64,000 nucleotides of DNA. Origin: Chlamydiae bacterium Ga0074140. Its GTDB lineage: Bacteria; Chlamydiota; Chlamydiia; Chlamydiales; Rhabdochlamydiaceae. Under the pieces are notes generated by a model that saw only the letters and a program-made list of their open reading frames with translations, did no database searches and was not told the DNA's origin. Where the stretch lies: contig LNES01000004.1 in NCBI GenBank assembly GCA_001464115.1, positions 62,001-126,000 on the forward strand, in the 5' to 3' direction. Positions 44,572 through 52,215 of the stretch are shown one piece after another (the stretch's first letter is position 1; each line of letters starts with the position of its first letter). The position numbers were made by a program, and so were the translations under genes.

Positions 44572-45528
44572 ATGAACAAATTAGAACAACTCAAAGCTCT
44601 CACCGTCATCGTTGCGGACACCGGTGAATTCGAAGAGATCAAAAAATATCATCCGACAGACGCAACGACAAACCCCTCCCTTATTTTTGCTGCCTCTACG
44701 ATGGCCGAATATCAGCCCCTCATCAAAGAGGCGATCGCCTATGGAAAAAAACAGGGAAAGACACGCGTCGAACAGGTCGAACACGCCTTGGATAAAGCCT
44801 TTGTTAACTTCGGCCTCGAAATTCTGAAGATCGTGCCTGGCAGAGTCTCCACCGAGGTCGATGCGCGTCTCTCTTTTGATGTAGAGGGAAGCGTCCATAA
44901 GGCCAAAACACTCATTGCTCTTTACGAAGCTGCAGGCATCGATCGCAAACGCGTCCTCATCAAGCTAGCCTCCACGTGGGAAGGCATCCAAGCCTGCGCC
45001 CAGCTCGAAAAAGAGGGTATCCACTGCAACATGACCCTCATGTTTAGTTTAGCACAGGCGATCGGTTCCGCTGATGCAAAGGCCACCCTCATCTCCCCTT
45101 TCGTCGGCCGCATTCTCGACTGGTACAAAAAACACGAAGGCAAAGACGCATATCTTCCAGCTCAGGATCCTGGTGTCCTCTCTGTACGCGAGATCTATAA
45201 CTACTATAAAAAAATGGGCATCAAAACCCAGATTATGGGCGCCAGCTTCCGCAACGCCGATGAGATCTTAGAGCTTGCAGGCTGCGATCTTCTTACAATC
45301 GCTCCCAAGCTTCTCGAAGAGCTTCAAAAAGCCCAGGGACCTGTTCCTCGTAAACTCGATCCCGATAGCGCAAAAAAGCTCGAACTCAAAAAAATCTCTA
45401 TGGATGAGAAGACATTCCGCTACATGCTGAACGAGAATGCGATGGCTATCGAAAAGCTCTCCGAAGGGATCCGCAATTTCGCAAAAGATGTCGTGAAACT
45501 CGAGAAGATGATCGAAGGAATGCTTTAA
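44572..45528 (+). CDS. tal: Transaldolase
   Basis: 318 aa. Pentose phosphate pathway; transfers a dihydroxyacetone unit between sugars. TAL-type motifs: DATTNPSL near the start, [12 protein letters not shown], the Schiff-base lysine in [11 protein letters not shown] (K ~131) and [14 protein letters not shown]. Homologue of CT_313 and placed as there upstream of rpoC, but here the two are ~9 kb apart because an accessory island has entered between them. GAGATAAGAAC precedes the ATG. Confidence 0.96.
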   Translation: MNKLEQLKALTVIVADTGEFEEIKKYHPTDATTNPSLIFAASTMAEYQPLIKEAIAYGKKQGKTRVEQVEHALDKAFVNFGLEILKIVPGRVSTEVDARLSFDVEGSVHKAKTLIALYEAAGIDRKRVLIKLASTWEGIQACAQLEKEGIHCNMTLMFSLAQAIGSADAKATLISPFVGRILDWYKKHEGKDAYLPAQDPGVLSVREIYNYYKKMGIKTQIMGASFRNADEILELAGCDLLTIAPKLLEELQKAQGPVPRKLDPDSAKKLELKKISMDEKTFRYMLNENAMAIEKLSEGIRNFAKDVVKLEKMIEGML

Positions 45529-45549
45529 GAAATAAAAAAACTTGCACTG

Positions 45550-45578
45550 TTGATTTAATTGTAAATTCGCAATAAAAT
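45550..45578 (+). promoter_or_regulatory. Promoter for the first gene of the hydrophobic-protein array
   Basis: TTGATT (45550-45555), 17-nt spacer, TAAAAT (45573-45578); ATG at 45590, so the untranslated leader would be only ~5 nt. A TAAAAT box also stands before the next three array genes (46089, 46514, 46998), suggesting separate transcription of each. Confidence 0.5.
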
Positions 45579-45589
45579 CACATGCAATT

Positions 45590-46000
45590 ATGGCATGCTC
45601 TTCTTGTGGAATAAGAAATTCTTTACTCTCAGAGGCGATCTCGAATATCGCGGGTAACGCGATTTTTGGATATCTTTCAACAGCTGCCTTCACAACGCTT
45701 AACCCCTTGGCGGGAACTCTCTTCGGTGCCTTTGCAGGGATGACATTTCGCATGATCGACCATGCATCTGCCTATTGCTGTTCGCAAAATATTTCTATTA
45801 CCCGAACGATCCGCGTCGCCCTCTCTTTCTTTGCCAGTATCGCTGTTGCAGCCTTTGCAACGACACTCTGCGGCTACTCCCTTACACTCTTATCCGGTGC
45901 CCTCCTCACCCTCGGCATGGTTGCTACCACAATCGCCATCAACAAGCTCTTCAACTGCCTCTTCAGAATTCGCGCTGGCACCCCCCCTCCAAGTCCCTAA
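45590..46000 (+). CDS. Array membrane protein 1 of 7 (four hydrophobic helices)
   Basis: 136 aa. Two hydrophobic pairs: ~30-55 (helix, NPLAGTLFGAFAG turn) and ~78-118 (VALSFFASIAVAAFATTLCG then YSLTLLSGALLTLG). Cys-rich N-terminus (MACSSCG). The same plan, Gly-rich helix, a (S/N)P-x-x-G-x-x-F-G turn, a second helix, a charged loop, then a Ala-rich helix with L-C-G-(Y/F)-x-(I/L)-T and a last helix, recurs in the six genes that follow. No signal peptide. No known family; bilobed hydrophobic domains are also the mark of chlamydial inclusion-membrane (Inc) proteins. Confidence 0.7.
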   Translation: MACSSCGIRNSLLSEAISNIAGNAIFGYLSTAAFTTLNPLAGTLFGAFAGMTFRMIDHASAYCCSQNISITRTIRVALSFFASIAVAAFATTLCGYSLTLLSGALLTLGMVATTIAINKLFNCLFRIRAGTPPPSP

Positions 46001-46101
46001 AAAAACCTTTTTACCTCACGCTGCCGAATCTAAAATTTTTTGGCATGTAAAAATTTTTTACATCTTCATCTTTATCATAGAGAGATGATAAAATTTTATG
46101 C

Positions 46102-46470
46102 ATGTCTAGCTATTTGATTCGATCCATGCCAAATTCGACAGAGGCTGCCTTCTACTACCTTCTTGGGGGAGGAGTTGGCTGTGCGGCCGCCTTTGTATCT
46201 CCCACGACGTCACCGATTGCAGGCGTTCTTTTTGGAGGAACTTTTGCCTTGGTTTCTGTCAGCACATATTCCCTTTTGGATTGCTTGGGTTCATCTAATT
46301 TAGCCATAATTACTAGAGCGGCCCTAGCTATCTTTGCGGGGACAACAGCAGGAATGGCAACCACAGCTCTTTGCGGTTTTGCCATCACAACTTTGGATGT
46401 CGGATCCCTATTTCTCGGCACACTTATCATCACACTCGCTGCTCTTAGCATCCTAGGCAATATTTCCTAA
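46102..46470 (+). CDS. Array membrane protein 2 of 7
   Basis: 122 aa. Hydrophobic pairs at ~18-55 (LLGGGVGCAAAFVSPTTSPI, then VLFGGTFALVSVSTYSLL) and ~70-118 (AALAIFAGTTAGMATTALCG, FAITTLDVGSLFLG). Closest in plan to array protein 1: shares SPIAG-x-x-FGG and the LCGF-x-IT signature. A TAAAAT box stands 7 nt before the ATG, so its transcript may be leaderless. Unknown function. Confidence 0.7.
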   Translation: MSSYLIRSMPNSTEAAFYYLLGGGVGCAAAFVSPTTSPIAGVLFGGTFALVSVSTYSLLDCLGSSNLAIITRAALAIFAGTTAGMATTALCGFAITTLDVGSLFLGTLIITLAALSILGNIS

Positions 46471-46552
46471 AAAGGATTTTATTAAAGTTATTTCACTATA
46501 TCCTCTGATCCAGTAAAATTTTTTGTGGTTTATTAGTTTAAATAGAGTTTTT

Positions 46553-46960
46553 ATGGCAGTAGCTCCATTAAATATTGCAAGCGTTGATCGACCACGAGAG
46601 GCGTTTTTAACCGGCGGACTCGTGGGAGGACTCCTTTCAAGCCTGCTGAGAATGGATCTTGCTCCCTCCTCAGTCCCCTTATCTGCTGTTGGTAGGGCCT
46701 TTGTCGGAGGATTTCTCTATACGGGAACACTCAGCTTAGTATCAGTCATCACCTCTAATGCCATAGGAGATCGCTTAGGCCACTCCTTTTTGGGCAGAAT
46801 CGCACGCGTTGTTCTGTGTGCCTTTGCAGCCTTTACGATCGCACCCCTCGTGCCCTATTATCTGGGATTCGCGCTCCCACTAGAGGTTGCGCAAATCATC
46901 GACACGGTAATGATCGTAACAGTTCTCTTTCTCCGGCTTTCGCGCGCAAATCGACTCTAA
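46553..46960 (+). CDS. Array membrane protein 3 of 7 (most divergent)
   Basis: 135 aa from the ATG at 46553 (MAVAPLNIASVDRPREAF); an earlier start at 46523 has no support. Helices at ~20-35 (TGGLVGGLLSSLLRM), ~50-70 (GRAFVGGFLYTGTLSLVSVI), ~84-105 and ~112-130. It keeps the FVGGF turn and the RIARVVLCAFAAF block but lacks the LCG motif. Same strand and spacing as its neighbours. Unknown function. Confidence 0.65.
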   Translation: MAVAPLNIASVDRPREAFLTGGLVGGLLSSLLRMDLAPSSVPLSAVGRAFVGGFLYTGTLSLVSVITSNAIGDRLGHSFLGRIARVVLCAFAAFTIAPLVPYYLGFALPLEVAQIIDTVMIVTVLFLRLSRANRL

Positions 46961-47040
46961 AGATTTTTTAAGACTTTCTCTTTTCCCCCAAACCCGATAA
47001 AATCCTTCTACTTTTTTAACAATTTTAGAAGGAGTCATTT

Positions 47041-47517
47041 ATGTCATGTTTACCAGATTGGAAAGATGTCGCTGGATACAGCGCACTTGGCGCTGCGGGA
47101 GGTCTTGTAGGCGCGGGCGCAACTGCGCTGCTTACCAAGAGCTCTGTTGTGGGAGGCATGCTATGCGGAGGAGCTTTTGTACCTGTAGCAATCCTCACAG
47201 TTTTAACGCTTGACGATGGCATTCTTGCCCAAGACAGAAGGGATGGCGTAGCTTGGAAAACATGCAAGTTGGCATTGAAAATATTGGCAGGATTTGCAGC
47301 CGGTCTTGTTGCATCTGCAGCGCTTACCACTCTTGCTGGAGTGTCGCTCACTGTTGGAACCATGGCTCTCATCGACCTCTCAGTGACTATTGTGGGTGTA
47401 GGTCTTGTAATCCTGCTGGCATGTTGCTGTGGAGATGAACAACCAGCTAGCGGACGACCCGTTCCACAAGAGCCTCCCCGTCGAGCAAGTGCAGCATATG
47501 AAGCACTTGGAGCATAA
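47041..47517 (+). CDS. Array membrane protein 4 of 7
   Basis: 158 aa, the longest of the set, with an AAGGAG ribosome site. Helices at ~12-32 (YSALGAAGGLVGAGATALLT), 34-56 (SVVGGMLCGGAFVPVAILTV), 79-100 (LKILAGFAAGLVASAALTT) and 103-126 (GVSLTVGTMALIDLSVTIVG). Ends in a Pro/Arg-rich soluble tail of ~30 residues (QPASGRPVPQEPPRRASAAY). Adjacent to the next gene with 3 nt between stop and GTG. Unknown function. Confidence 0.7.
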   Translation: MSCLPDWKDVAGYSALGAAGGLVGAGATALLTKSSVVGGMLCGGAFVPVAILTVLTLDDGILAQDRRDGVAWKTCKLALKILAGFAAGLVASAALTTLAGVSLTVGTMALIDLSVTIVGVGLVILLACCCGDEQPASGRPVPQEPPRRASAAYEALGA

Positions 47518-47520
47518 ACT

Positions 47521-47952
47521 GTGTCGCATAGAATAAACCCCTTCCACCCTTGCATGATCGCCTGCAATGCCGGCATCGGCCTTGCAGCGGCGGCATTTAT
47601 GACGCAGAGTCATCCACTCACGGGACTGATTTTCGGCGGCGTCTACCATATCGTGACAAATCTTACTGAAAGGGCGCTTTTCTGTTGTGGGTTGGGTGAA
47701 GCTGCTAAAACGGTGCGTATTGCCCTCGGCATTCTTGCGGGCATTGCGGCATCTGGCATGGTCTTATCGCTGCTAGGCACCGCGATAAGTGTTGAGGCTG
47801 CTTGTACACTTACACTAGCCATGGTGGTAGCGCGTTTTATGATTCAGCTTTTAAGCATTGGATGCGTATGCTGCTACTGCAGAATAGGAGCTGCAATGCT
47901 TCCGGCAGCCCCGCAGCAAAACGTACAACAAAATCAATCTGCTCAAGTTTAA
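47521..47952 (+). CDS. Array membrane protein 5 of 7
   Basis: 143 aa, GTG start 3 nt after the previous stop, so translationally coupled. Helices at ~12-28 (MIACNAGIGLAAAAF), ~30-50 (HPLTGLIFGGVYHIVT), ~66-88 (VRIALGILAGIAASGMVLSL) and ~92-115 with a Cys cluster (CVCCYCR). C-terminal tail is Gln-rich (QQNVQQNQSAQV). Shares the P-x-x-G-x-x-FGG turn. Unknown function. Confidence 0.68.
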   Translation: MSHRINPFHPCMIACNAGIGLAAAAFMTQSHPLTGLIFGGVYHIVTNLTERALFCCGLGEAAKTVRIALGILAGIAASGMVLSLLGTAISVEAACTLTLAMVVARFMIQLLSIGCVCCYCRIGAAMLPAAPQQNVQQNQSAQV

Positions 47953-47972
47953 AAACAGGAGATATAAAAATT

Positions 47973-48359
47973 ATGGCGGCCCCTTCACAACAAGCAAGAA
48001 GCTGTCTTCAAGATAGCCAGCAAATTTTTTGCAACCCTCAGCCCTATTTTATCGGTGCCGCAATCGGTGCAACGGTATGCCTTCTTACTGGCATCTCCAA
48101 TCCTTTTGGTGGCCTCTTTTTAGGAGCTCCTGTACTTCCGCTTGCAGATTTTGCGGATCGAAATCTCGCCTCGTTGGGCAATACTACCACAGCAAAAATT
48201 GCCAGATGGAGTCTCGCTGTTTTCTGCTCTCTCTCCATCGGCACCCTCTTTACAGTTCTCTGTGGGTTCCAAGTGACGGCTGGCCTAGGAGCTCTGCTTG
48301 TGGTTTCACTGAGCGTCAGTGCCGTGGCATTTGTTTCTCTGGCCATGGGCCGACAGTAA
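47973..48359 (+). CDS. Array membrane protein 6 of 7
   Basis: 128 aa from the ATG at 47973 (MAAPSQQARSCLQDSQQ), AGGAG upstream. Helices at ~25-42 (FIGAAIGATVCLLTGIS), ~43-60 (NPFGGLFLGAPVLPLADF), ~73-92 (ARWSLAVFCSLSIGTLFTVL) and ~95-120. Keeps the NPFGG-x-FLG turn and LCGFQVT signature, closest to array proteins 1 and 2. Unknown function. Confidence 0.7.
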   Translation: MAAPSQQARSCLQDSQQIFCNPQPYFIGAAIGATVCLLTGISNPFGGLFLGAPVLPLADFADRNLASLGNTTTAKIARWSLAVFCSLSIGTLFTVLCGFQVTAGLGALLVVSLSVSAVAFVSLAMGRQ

Positions 48360-48374
48360 TTGTCAGAAAGAATT

Positions 48375-48420
48375 TAACCACCGAGACCACCGAGGCACTT
48401 CGCGCGAGAAATTTGAATTT
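48375..48420. repeat. CACCGAG-type interspersed repeat, copy 2
   Basis: Begins AACCACCGAGACCACCGAGG and continues CACTTCGCGCGAGAAATTTG; similar to 26171-26217. It stands between array genes 6 and 7, so it entered after the duplication or marks a recombination seam. Confidence 0.5.
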
Positions 48421-48434
48421 TTTGGAGGATTTTT

Positions 48435-48854
48435 ATGGCAGCAGCACACCCAAGTCATGGATCTTCATCCATGCTCCCAAACTGTAGAGACACGACGTAT
48501 ATTTCCCTTGTAGCCGTAGCCGGAGGGGTTGCAGGCATGGGAATCGCGAATCTTACTGCCGGAGGCTCGCCAATGGGAGCAATGATGTGCGCGGGTCTGT
48601 TTGTTTCTGTCAGCGTCCTCACATTTTTCGGAACCACCAGAGCGCTCGAATCCTGTTTCAATCTTCGGGATAATGTCCCCCTCAAAGTCGCCTGTGTCGC
48701 ATTCACACTGCTGGTTAGCTTGGCCACAAGTTTTATTGTTCCCTCCCTGCTTGGCCTTACACTCACCGTCGGCACAGCTACACTCGCAGATCTTTCAGCG
48801 ATGCTCGTCCTCATTGCCTGCATCGCTGCCGACCAATTATTCTGCAGCACTTAA
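48435..48854 (+). CDS. Array membrane protein 7 of 7
   Basis: 139 aa, GGAGGA ribosome site. Polar N-terminus (MAAAHPSHGSSSMLPNCRDT), helices at ~25-42 (VAVAGGVAGMGIANLTAG), ~44-64 (SPMGAMMCAGLFVSVSVLTF), ~83-104 (VACVAFTLLVSLATSFIV) and ~106-134 (LGLTLTVGTATLADLSAML). Near array protein 4 in the last helix (LTVGTxxLxDLS). Last gene before the second palindromic element. Unknown function. Confidence 0.7.
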   Translation: MAAAHPSHGSSSMLPNCRDTTYISLVAVAGGVAGMGIANLTAGGSPMGAMMCAGLFVSVSVLTFFGTTRALESCFNLRDNVPLKVACVAFTLLVSLATSFIVPSLLGLTLTVGTATLADLSAMLVLIACIAADQLFCST

Positions 48855-48879
48855 GCTCTCTGTATTGAGACAAACAAGA

Positions 48880-49047
48880 GACACACAAGTCGGGGACCCA
48901 GGAGAGCACTTCGTGTCCCACTCGCAGGTCCCCCGCTGGCCCCTTTGAGCTTCAATCCGCTTCGACAAAGCGAGGTGAGGCGCAAGGGGGTCGCGGGGGG
49001 TTGCGCGGGTGACACGAAGTGCTCCCCTCAACACCCGACATGTCTAT
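48880..49047. mobile_element. ~165-bp palindromic element related to the one at 39 kb
   Basis: Left half (GTCGGGGACCCAGGAGAGCA... then CCCCTTTGAGCTTCAATCCG) and right half (...GACACGAAGTGCTCCCCTC, CACCCGACATGTCTATTTAT) are imperfect inverted repeats. The left half matches the right arm of the 39-kb element in reverse, the right half matches its left arm (GAGGTGAGGCGCAAGGGGGT), so this is a shortened member of the same family. It separates the array from the ABC transporter genes and holds no gene. Confidence 0.7.
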
Positions 49048-49089
49048 TTATCTCTTCTTTCGTTTCTAAGATTGTCCAACATGAAGTTT

Positions 49090-49872
49090 TTATTCGAGGC
49101 GAGCGAGGCCCTTGTCGCGACTCTTTTCGAATAGAGCTTTGAAGAGAGCCATCGAGCCGAAGAGGAAGAGTAGATTCAGTCCGACACTGATGAGAAAATC
49201 ACTGGTCGGGAAGACCTGCTGATTGAGAACTTTTCGCATCCCCTCAAAAATATAGGTCGTAGGAAGCGCTTTTGCGATCAATTGCGCCCAGTTTGGAAGC
49301 GCTTCGAGAGGATAATAGATGGCGCTGAAAGGGGCAAAGATATACGCCATCATCCACGCGAGCATCTGCACCCGTTTCCCAAAGTAGACGATAATCGCGG
49401 CACTAAAAAATCCCATGAACCAGCCAGAAAGTGTGAGCGACGCGATAAAAGGCAAAAAGGCCCAACCGAGCGCAAACACATTGAGCGTATAGAGCAACCA
49501 GACGAGAAGCGCACCAAAGAGCATACTCACAGTGATCTTTACAAGGCCGATCAGCATGATCGAGGCCATCCACTCTGTGATCTTGAGCGGCGTCGAGAAG
49601 AGGTTCACGAGGTTGCGACTCCAAAACTCTTCGAGAAGATTAACGGTCACCTCATAATTTCCACGCCAGACAATCTGCCAGAAGACAAGCCCCGTGAGAA
49701 CAGCAAGCGCAATGTGCGGAACAGTTCCCTGTTGTTGCTGGATCCAAACACTCGTAATCCCCCACAAGAGAATTTCAAGCGCAGGCCAGTAGAAGAGATC
49801 GGCGATATGATCCAGCTTTGCAAATAAGTAGAAGTAGCGCAGAAAAACTGCCCAAACGCGACGCATGCTCAT
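49090..49872 (-). CDS. ABC-2 type transporter permease
   Basis: 260 aa, six hydrophobic helices (DLFYWPALEILLWGITSVWI; LAVLTGLVFWQIVW; MLFGALLVWLLYTL; LPFIASLTLSGWFMGFF; MAYIFAPFSAIYYPL; VGLNLLFLFGSMALF). The block AYIFAPFSAIYYPLEALP is typical of ABC-2 permeases that export polysaccharide, lipids or drugs. Overlaps the ATPase gene by 4 nt (ATGA), so both are one exporter. Substrate unknown. Confidence 0.9.
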   Translation of the reverse strand: MSMRRVWAVFLRYFYLFAKLDHIADLFYWPALEILLWGITSVWIQQQQGTVPHIALAVLTGLVFWQIVWRGNYEVTVNLLEEFWSRNLVNLFSTPLKITEWMASIMLIGLVKITVSMLFGALLVWLLYTLNVFALGWAFLPFIASLTLSGWFMGFFSAAIIVYFGKRVQMLAWMMAYIFAPFSAIYYPLEALPNWAQLIAKALPTTYIFEGMRKVLNQQVFPTSDFLISVGLNLLFLFGSMALFKALFEKSRDKGLARLE

Positions 49873-50825
49873 ATCTGACCTCTCTCTTTGCGCGAATTTT
49901 CAACGACCTGCAAAAAGTAGTCCTCGAGCGTCGGCTGAAAGATATTGATATTAGTATAGGAGACCTTTGCCTCTGCAAGCGCGGTGAGGAGCTTAGCGAT
50001 CTGCGCTTCGTCCAGTTTCATCTCGATGCTGCGGTGCTCAACGGCGTAAGGAAGGCTTAGGTTTTCGGCGATGTTAATTGTGCGTTTGAGACCATCTCCC
50101 ACAAGCAGCTGCAAGCGCGAAGTCGAAACACTGCGCGCCAGATTATCTGGAACATCATTCGCGATGATGCGCCCATTTTGTAAAAAGAGAACCCGGTCAC
50201 ACACTTCAGCCACCTCGGCCATGTTGTGAGAGGTGTAGAGAATCGACGTGCCGTGCTTGTCCCTCTGTTCAAGAACAAACTGGCACACCTCATGCGCAAT
50301 ATCGGGATCGAGCGACGCGGTAGGCTCATCGAGAAGTACAATTTTTGGACGCACCATGAACGCCTTTACAAGCATCAGGCGCGTGACCTGACCCGCAGAA
50401 AGGCGCGAAACCAAACTCTTTTTTTTATCCAAGATCCCAAAAGCCGCCAGTAGCGGGTCCACGCGGTTCGCAATCTCCCGCAGTGAGATGCCATAGAGCT
50501 TTCCAAAGACATTTAAATTCTGCTCAACCGTGAGCATCCAAGGCAAGCTGACATAGGTGCTAGCAAAAACCACATGCTCGAGAATTTCAGAACGGTGTGT
50601 AAAAAAATCCTTACCAAAATAGACGATCGAACCCGATGAGGGTTTAAGCGTCGAAAGAAGCATCTGGATGGTGGTCGTCTTTCCCGCTCCATTTGGTCCC
50701 AGGAGTCCTAAAATCTCCCCTTCTTCAAGATCAAAAGATACCCCATCCACGGCCACAAAGCTCTTCTGTTTGCCAGGATAAATCTTCCGCAGATCTCGTA
50801 CGGACAAAACAAATTTTGGAGGCAT
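49869..50825 (-). CDS. ABC transporter ATP-binding protein
   Basis: 318 aa. Walker A GLLGPNGAGKTTTIQML (~40), Q-loop, an unusual signature SRLSAGQVTRL (SAGQ in place of SGGQ), Walker B IVLLDEPTASLD and H-loop ILYTSHNMAEV. A C-terminal ~80-residue extension is shared by ABC-2 exporters. Drives the permease encoded next to it. Its start is 88 nt from the divergent phosphatase gene. Confidence 0.93.
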   Translation of the reverse strand: MPPKFVLSVRDLRKIYPGKQKSFVAVDGVSFDLEEGEILGLLGPNGAGKTTTIQMLLSTLKPSSGSIVYFGKDFFTHRSEILEHVVFASTYVSLPWMLTVEQNLNVFGKLYGISLREIANRVDPLLAAFGILDKKKSLVSRLSAGQVTRLMLVKAFMVRPKIVLLDEPTASLDPDIAHEVCQFVLEQRDKHGTSILYTSHNMAEVAEVCDRVLFLQNGRIIANDVPDNLARSVSTSRLQLLVGDGLKRTINIAENLSLPYAVEHRSIEMKLDEAQIAKLLTALAEAKVSYTNINIFQPTLEDYFLQVVENSRKERGQI

Positions 50826-50913
50826 GGTTGTGACCTAAAAACTATACGAGGAAATTCTTTAAATTCGGGATTCTAACTGAAATAAAATATAGGGGGATTA
50901 TTGCTTCTTGTCA

Positions 50914-51774
50914 ATGAAGAAAGCCCATGGTAAAATGGATGCACTTAAACAACAATTTTTAGGTGCACATATGCAACAATTAGATCCAACAGCTTCTAAT
51001 CTTCCTCCTGCAAATCAAGTCGACCCTGCAAGAGAGCCAGAGACTCTTTTGGATACTGTTCAAAGAGTTTTCCTGCGCACGATCACAAGCTTTCTCTTCA
51101 TGACACTTGCAACTGTCGCTGTTGGATTTACTGCACTCGCAATGCATGCCTATGCTCTCGCTGGCTCCGCTGCAATTATCACCGGCCTCTTCCTCACAGT
51201 ATTCAGAGCACCGATATACGCCGAATTAAGCCTTATCTCACGTGCGGTTCTTTTTTACCTCAGAGGACAGAACTGGTGGTCACAAATCACAAACAACCTC
51301 TACGTAGGCGCTCTCCCTCTCCAGAATTTCGGCCACATCCAGGAACTCCAAAGACTTGGAATTGGAAGCGTAGTCAGTATCAATTTACCCTTCGAAATGA
51401 ACGCAGGAATCTTCCATGAGCCAGTGACACAAGAAGCATGGGTAGATGCAGGAATTGCGTTTAGAAACTTCGCAATTGAAGACAGCGGCGCTATTACTCC
51501 TGCAATGCTCGGAGTGATTGCAACGCACATTCAAGCTGAGGTTGCACAAGGTCGAAGAGTTTATCTCCACTGCCTAGTCGGCATTGGGCGAAGTGCAAGC
51601 GCTGCAGAAGCCTATCTTATTCGATCGCGGGTGGAAGGAGTAGACAGCGAACCTACCGCTTACCGCTACATACAAGATCGACGACCTCAAGCTTCGCCAA
51701 ATGCTGCACAGCGGCACACTGTTCGCGTTGATGGAGATCTGTTTCTTGGCTTTCAAGGAGCATCCGCTTCCTAA
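50914..51774 (+). CDS. Membrane-anchored dual-specificity phosphatase-like protein
   Basis: About 286 aa from the ATG at 50914 (a TTG two codons upstream is also possible). A Gln/Pro-rich N-terminus is followed by two adjoining hydrophobic segments at ~58-98 (SFLFMTLATVAVGFTALAMH, then ALAGSAAIITGLFLTVF), a bilobed pattern like chlamydial Inc proteins. The C-terminal ~170 residues are a cysteine phosphatase: P-loop HCLVGIGRSA (Cys220, Arg226) and candidate acid Asp190 in AIEDSGAI. Removes phosphate from Ser/Thr/Tyr, phosphoinositide or RNA; which one is open. The palindromic element begins at the last base of its stop codon. Confidence 0.85.
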   Translation: MKKAHGKMDALKQQFLGAHMQQLDPTASNLPPANQVDPAREPETLLDTVQRVFLRTITSFLFMTLATVAVGFTALAMHAYALAGSAAIITGLFLTVFRAPIYAELSLISRAVLFYLRGQNWWSQITNNLYVGALPLQNFGHIQELQRLGIGSVVSINLPFEMNAGIFHEPVTQEAWVDAGIAFRNFAIEDSGAITPAMLGVIATHIQAEVAQGRRVYLHCLVGIGRSASAAEAYLIRSRVEGVDSEPTAYRYIQDRRPQASPNAAQRHTVRVDGDLFLGFQGASAS

Positions 51775-52106
51775 GAGACTGTTAACGGAATTTGCCAAAT
51801 TCTTATTCTCAGCAGATTTTTGATGAGGGTTTGCGTTGCACGCCGAGGACAATATTAGACCTCTTTCGAAACCCCATTCGCCCGCCAAAACCGTTCTTTT
51901 CCCTTTGGATTTTACCGCATCTCCTTACCGACCTATCAAGGTCGCTTCGTCGATGCAATAAAAACCACAGGAAAAATCTCCGATTTTTTCGAGCAAAGCG
52001 AGTTTCGAAAGAAGTCTATTGGAATCCAATATGGCCGAGGCGCGCGACGCGAAAGATCGCAAAAATCTGCAGAAGAAGGGTTTAGAAAATTCCGTTAACA
52101 GTCTCT
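51774..52106. mobile_element. 333-bp palindromic element with 20-bp perfect ends
   Basis: Ends are perfect inverted repeats, AGAGACTGTTAACGGAATTT at 51774-51793 and its reverse complement at 52087-52106, and similarity continues ~100 bp inward (GCAGATTTTTG, TTTCGAAA). No coding capacity. It differs in sequence from the element family at 39 and 49 kb. It fills most of the 441-bp gap between the phosphatase gene and the F-box-like gene. Confidence 0.75.
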
Positions 52107-52175
52107 AAGCCTTTTGTGTGGGCTGCGGGTTGATTTAAGAAATGTTTGCGTCTAAACAAGTTCACCCCTCTTCTG

Positions 52176-52181
52176 TATAAT
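52176..52181 (+). promoter_or_regulatory. -10 box (TATAAT) upstream of the F-box-like gene
   Basis: TATAAT at 52176-52181 directly preceded by TG; the matching -35 (TAAACA, 17 nt away) is weak. The ATG at 52216 lies about 34 nt downstream and has no Shine-Dalgarno sequence. Confidence 0.4.
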
Positions 52182-52215
52182 CTTCCGCTCACCTTCAAAC
52201 AAATATTAAATTATT

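Noticed and set aside
47025..47576. ~183-codon frame opposite array genes 4 and 5
   Set aside because: Pro/Thr/Ala-rich mirror of hydrophobic coding sequence, no ribosome site.
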